Positions 56,401 through 62,300 of a DNA stretch of 64,000 bases are shown one piece after another; positions within the stretch are counted from its first letter, which is position 1, and each line of letters opens with the position of its first letter. Under the pieces are notes generated by a model that saw nothing but the letters and a program-made list of their open reading frames with translations, had not been told where the DNA came from and searched no databases. The DNA comes from Echinometra lucunter (Eukaryota; Echinodermata; Echinoidea; Camarodonta; Echinometridae), in assembly GCA_029962745.1 (NCBI GenBank), contig CM057157.1, forward strand, positions 32,097,828 to 32,161,827, written 5' to 3'. The position numbers and the translations under genes are program-made.

Positions 56401-59242
56401 ATAGAGAGGCGAAAAAGCAGGAAAGTTGGAGGGCAGAGTATCTTTCGAAAACTGGGTGAAGTCCTAAAAAGGACTGTAAATCAGAAGAGGTGAGAGGACT
56501 GAGTTGGTGAAGAGATGAGGAGGCTTGAGTCGGCGAGAGGTGAGAAGACTTGAGGAGAGAAGACTCGACGTTTCGGGCAGCTTGACTGTCCGTCTTCAGG
56601 ATTCACTCTCTCTTCACTCCTGAAGACGGACAGTCAAGCTGCCCGAAACGTCGAGTCTTCTCTCCTCAAATCTTCTCACCTCTCGCCGACTCAAGCCTCC
56701 TCATCTCTTCACCAACTCAGTCCTCTCACCTCTTCTGGTTTACAGTCCTTTTTAGGACTTTACCCAGTTTTCGAAAGATACTCTGCCCTCCAACTTTCCT
56801 GCTTTCTCGCCTCTCTATTTCACCTCCATCTCTATCCACTTATCTATAGTCCCTTAGGACTTACCACATGGTGAACCGTAAACCCTTTCTACGAATATCC
56901 GTACCACCATGCAAACCTTCAAACATCATCTAGGCTCAAATTGTAAATGGTTTCATAAGAGATCTTAAGAATTTGAAAGCCAAGAGTGAATAACTTCTGA
57001 ATTACGCATGCATGTTTTATAATGTGAAGGTTTCATTTGGCATGCTGGCATATTTTTATTCTAAAAATCCCCCAAATGATACTTTTAATCGAAGAAAAAA
57101 CACATTTCTTTATTGCAGATGACCCCCAAATTTGGTCAGATGGTAGATCAGTAAATGAACTATCAGAAAATATAAAAACCTAAAATCAACTTTTCAACCC
57201 CAAGCTCTCTATTTTACCTGCTTACTTTAAAGATGCTCAGTCGTGGGCTTTCATGGGGAATTTTGACACCATGGGTGCTTACCCAGTAACAGGTGTTGTC
57301 CATCATTATGAGTTTTATGACCAACAGACCTTATGTAATGCTTTGTTACCTCATATGGCAAAGTCATTATCTCACCTTCCCTGGCCCGAGAATGTCTGAA
57401 GCAGGCCGAAGAATGTTTATGGTGGGGCAGCTTGTTTTGCTGTGCTCCAGAAATGTAGCTCTATTACAGGTATTTCTAGTGCTTTTCACAAAGTCTGATG
57501 TCAGCAAACTATGACCCACTCCCCATGAAAGCCCACAACTGAATGTCTTTAAAGCTCCCTTTGTGACTTACTGGTCATTCTGTGGTGGAAGGTCACGAAT
57601 TGAATTTCCAGGTTTTCTAAAGTACATGTACCATAACACATTCTAAGTGGTCTGAATAGATATCTATCCCCCCCAACCTAGGTATATACACCGGAATCAT
57701 ATCTCTGGGATGGACATGTACTGATTTATAACTACATTTAGGTACCGGCGGCCATCTTGGACGCTATCTTGAAAATAACAACTTTACCGGGTCCGATTTC
57801 CTTAGATTTTTAGAATGTTATTCTTAAAGACATTCAGTCGAGGGCTTTCATGGGACATGGATCATAATTTGCTGACATCAGACTTTGCGAAAAGCACTGG
57901 AAATGCCTGTAATGAAGCCAAATTTCTGGAGCACAGCAAAACAAATTGTCCCACCATAAACATCCTTCGGCCTGCTTCGGGCATTCTCGGGCCTTCTCGG
58001 GCCACGGAAAGTAAGATAATGACTTTGCCAAATGGAGCAAAGGGTGGAATATAGTGAGCATTACATAAGGTCTGTTGGTCATAAAACTCATGGTGATGGA
58101 CGACACCTGTTACTGGGTAAGCACCCATGGTGTCGAATTCCCCATGGAAGCCCACGACTAAGTGTCTTTAATCACTTCACTCCACTCTACTCTAAAATGG
58201 CTTTTACTAAACACTCGGGTCGCGTCGTGCTGGAAAACACTCAGGTCGCGGCTCGCTGGGTATGGTGCGCCAAGTGTTAACTGGGTTATTCGGTCCAAAA
58301 CTGCAGTCAGTGTACAGTAAAACCAAAACCCTCATAGCCATGCCCACAAGCATTTTCTGGTAAACTGATCCTCCCGCCCTCTGCTATGCACAAAGTGTTT
58401 GTAACGAAAAAAGTCAATGCCCGGGCAAAGTATATATAGCAGGTTTAATGAGAGATCATAATTATAAATCTTGTCTGTTTATTCATATTGGTGGGAGGTT
58501 TTTGTTGCAAAATCGTCTCTTGCATTTCATTTTGTAATGAAATGGTTCACTCTTCGTGAATTCTATAAAGAAATAGAGTTTTGAGTAAACTTTTGACACT
58601 AAGCCGCGACCCGAGTGTTTTCCAGTATGACGCAACCCGAGTGTTTAGTAAAAGCCCTCTAAAACTGCAATGTATTGCACACTTTCAGAAGACACATGAA
58701 GGGCCACAGTAACTTATACTGTTTCCATCACAAAATCTCAGTTATTTCATGTAAAATTGAAGGAGTCATGTCCAGATCGAATGAAGTCTAAAACCCCTAG
58801 TCAAGTACACCACTGTCCATTTCCATTACCACCTAGACAACTATCTTCTTTTTGCCTGGTTTAAGTAACAGTACCGTAATAAGAGCAATGAGAACAATTT
58901 ACTCTTGAGTCTCTAAATTGGCAACTTGGGTCAAAATATATGATCACTATTTTTGCGTACAAACTTAATTGCAATTTCTATATTAAATTTTACTAATTTT
59001 CATTCACATTGATTCATTTAATACATGTTTTCTTTTAGTTTTCTATGTAAGAGTACGAAAAAGAAATATTGTTGCTAATTTGAGGAGGGAAGCAACATAC
59101 ATGTATTACCTTGTTATGATCAAGTAGAGCCCATGCAAACTGCCATGCTTGAGGGGATCTCTGAGCCATTAGGAGCCAACGTTGAGCAGAATCTTTTACA
59201 TCAGCAGATGGATCATAATACAGTTCATGGATTGCCTAGCAA

Positions 59243-59322
<80 letters not shown>

Positions 59323-62300
59323 TAATAATAATAATAATGATAATAACAATACTAACAATAATAATGATAACAATAATAACAATAATAACAATAATAATAA
59401 TTAATAATGAGAACGATAATGATAACGATGATAATGATAGTAATGATAATAATGATAATAATATTAATAAAGATAATATTATACAAATGGCAAATTAACA
59501 TGAGTGCAATGGTACAAGATTTCACATAAGATTAAAGATCGACCTTCTATTCATCCCGGCAAAGTCAAGTTGAAGGAAGTTACATGTACGTCGCTCTTTC
59601 ACTGAATTCGAAATCTTGTAGCATTACACGAATTGGAATATTTGCCACTGTACAGCACTTGGAAGTTTGATGAGAATTGATCAGAATAATGAAAAATATT
59701 AATGTCATATCAATGCTTAAAAAGCTGGGAAATCTATTCTGACTGCAAAATGTCTGGCTGTGTATGTACGTATCTATAGTGCAGTGCGCGACTTCCCTCA
59801 ACAATTAAGTGTATACCAGGCAAGCTTAGTGTGACTTTACAAAAGAAATAGAAGTGACGTCAAGTTTTATGCAACGGGCCCCTCATGTCTGTAGAAAGCG
59901 CTTTACAGAACCTTGTCATCAGATTCAGACTTGCCTGTAGGATGTGTATACACATTCTCCACTCCCTCTAGAGGGAGCATTCGAACAATCTAACCAGGCA
60001 TCATTTGCACAATGCAGATGCTTACAATTAATAATAAATTACATTTCTATAGTGCTTAATACTGATGTTTCTAAGTGCTTTACAAGAGTGATAAGGAAAT
60101 GATTAAAAGTATAACTAAGGATAATTATTACATTATGTAAACTACAGATTAAAAAATTAATGGAGAAAATGAAAATTGAAAAAATGATACTACAAAAAAA
60201 AATGATTTAATGGAGAAAACAAAAGCTAGTAAATGTAAGAGAATTGATCCAATACATACAAAAGTTAATAGAAAAATCAACAATAATTGATGAAATTCTA
60301 AAAAATATTAACATATATCGTAAATCTTTAATCCGACATTCAAACAAACAAAGAAGTATGATACATGTACAATGCCAAACCACAACAATTAGTCAATTAT
60401 GATTCAATTAAGGATTTGAAGGAGTTTACAGGACAATAATAGATCAAACCTTTTTGATTAGAAGGACTTCATTAAAATAAGAGTAGGATCATGGGACCCT
60501 CCTCTTCCAATTCAACATGTATTACAACCTGAAGGTATGTACATGTATGTATACCAATTCACAGTACAGCCTATCATGAGGTCTCACTCACATTTGATAA
60601 TGAAATTTTTTATTACAGGTACACCCTATAGATGCCACACTCAAATCACATGAATGCACTCATGCATACATACATGTATGTACATACACTATATTATACA
60701 AATAATGCACAGATGTGAGTGTGTAATATAGTGGCACTCGAGGGTATTTACAATGTGCGACAAGCACGAGGCGCTTGCGCCGAGTGCTTTTGCATAATAT
60801 TGTGAATACCCGAGATGCCTGCATCGCCACTAACATCACGAATTTAAATCTGTACATTATTTGTTTTATAAATTGGGGCGGCAGTATGACTTTGTAGTGA
60901 AAAATTTGTTAAAACCCCTCCAAATTTCCTCAGATCGCACAGACAAAGAGGCAACATCTGCTTTCTATTATGACATCACAAGCGTAGCCAGTGTGATGCG
61001 CCCCTTAGTAAGTGCATCAAAATCCTTTTTGACTTCTCTTTGAAAGAACACGTATTTCATGGTTTTTACACGCAAGAGGAAAAGTGATGCATCCAAAATG
61101 CACAGTGCTGCATAGAAAATGCACGGCTGGAAGGTTGCGTAGAATTAAAGGATGAACACATGACATGCATACGCACTCGCTATTGGCCACATCCTTGAAC
61201 CCTTTTTGTAAACATGCATAATACGTCTATGATACATGTAACAGAGTGCACCTTAAATTGAACAACCTGTAATCGTTACCAGCTAAATGTGATGGAGGCT
61301 TTCAATAGATGAACATACGTGTATTTTTGTAGAACAAGAGCCAGCAAGAGAAGGTGACCAGGAGAATAACCTCTCTCACACTAATGGCCTACAAGCCACT
61401 TGAAAAATCCCCAAGCACATGAAACTCATGTTTTGGTGAGCTGCAAGTCACCTGGGCCATTGATCTCTTTTGATTTTCTCAACTATGTTGTGTTGTCACA
61501 TCTGGACATTACATGTTATGTTCCAAAAGCAAAAGACGATGCTACAGTAGCAGGATTAAGTAGACTCTTCAATGCTCACATTATTTATATTATATTGGAT
61601 GGCTATGAATGGGATACCAGAGAATATTCCACGAATTAGGGCCAATATTGCACGAATCGAAGATGAGTGCAATATTGGCCGTAACGAGTGGAATATTCCT
61701 GGTATTCCATGAAATAAAGCCATCCAATATAATTATTATTATCTATATCCAACAGGAAAGGGATTTAAAATTCAATAAATGTCATTCCAGCAACTAACTT
61801 AAAAGGCCCCCCATCGTACACTTATTTGGATCACATAAGTTTGACTTACCTCTCTATGACGTCATCAAGTGCCGTTTGTGCATTGCGTGTATGTGTATCC
61901 GCGCATTATGATCCTTATTGCGCATTTTTGTTTTATTGCGCGCACGCTAAGAGACCATGCAATATCGCATAATATTGCACGGCAAATTTTGTACATGAGC
62001 CTATGGGGAATTTGGCGTTTTATACAATATGCTCTGATATTGCACAGACAAAGCATGCGGCCAAAAAATATGTGTTTTTAATGCGCCGCTAAAATGCCAT
62101 ATATAGATAATAATCATTCATATTGCACAAGACGATGTAGTGTATTATACTTTCTCCATTAAAATTTCCCTCCAATTGACCCCCATATCGATGGTAGAGT
62201 TAGATCTTGATCAAAGCAGTGAGCAGTCAAAGAGCTATACACTTCACATTCTTCATATTACTACATACCTCCTCTAGATTATGAGTTCTGCTCATAACCA

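Noticed and set aside
59133..59498. Isoleucine-rich 121-codon frame
   Set aside because: AAT microsatellite read as ATA/ATT; it overlaps exon 2 in antisense.
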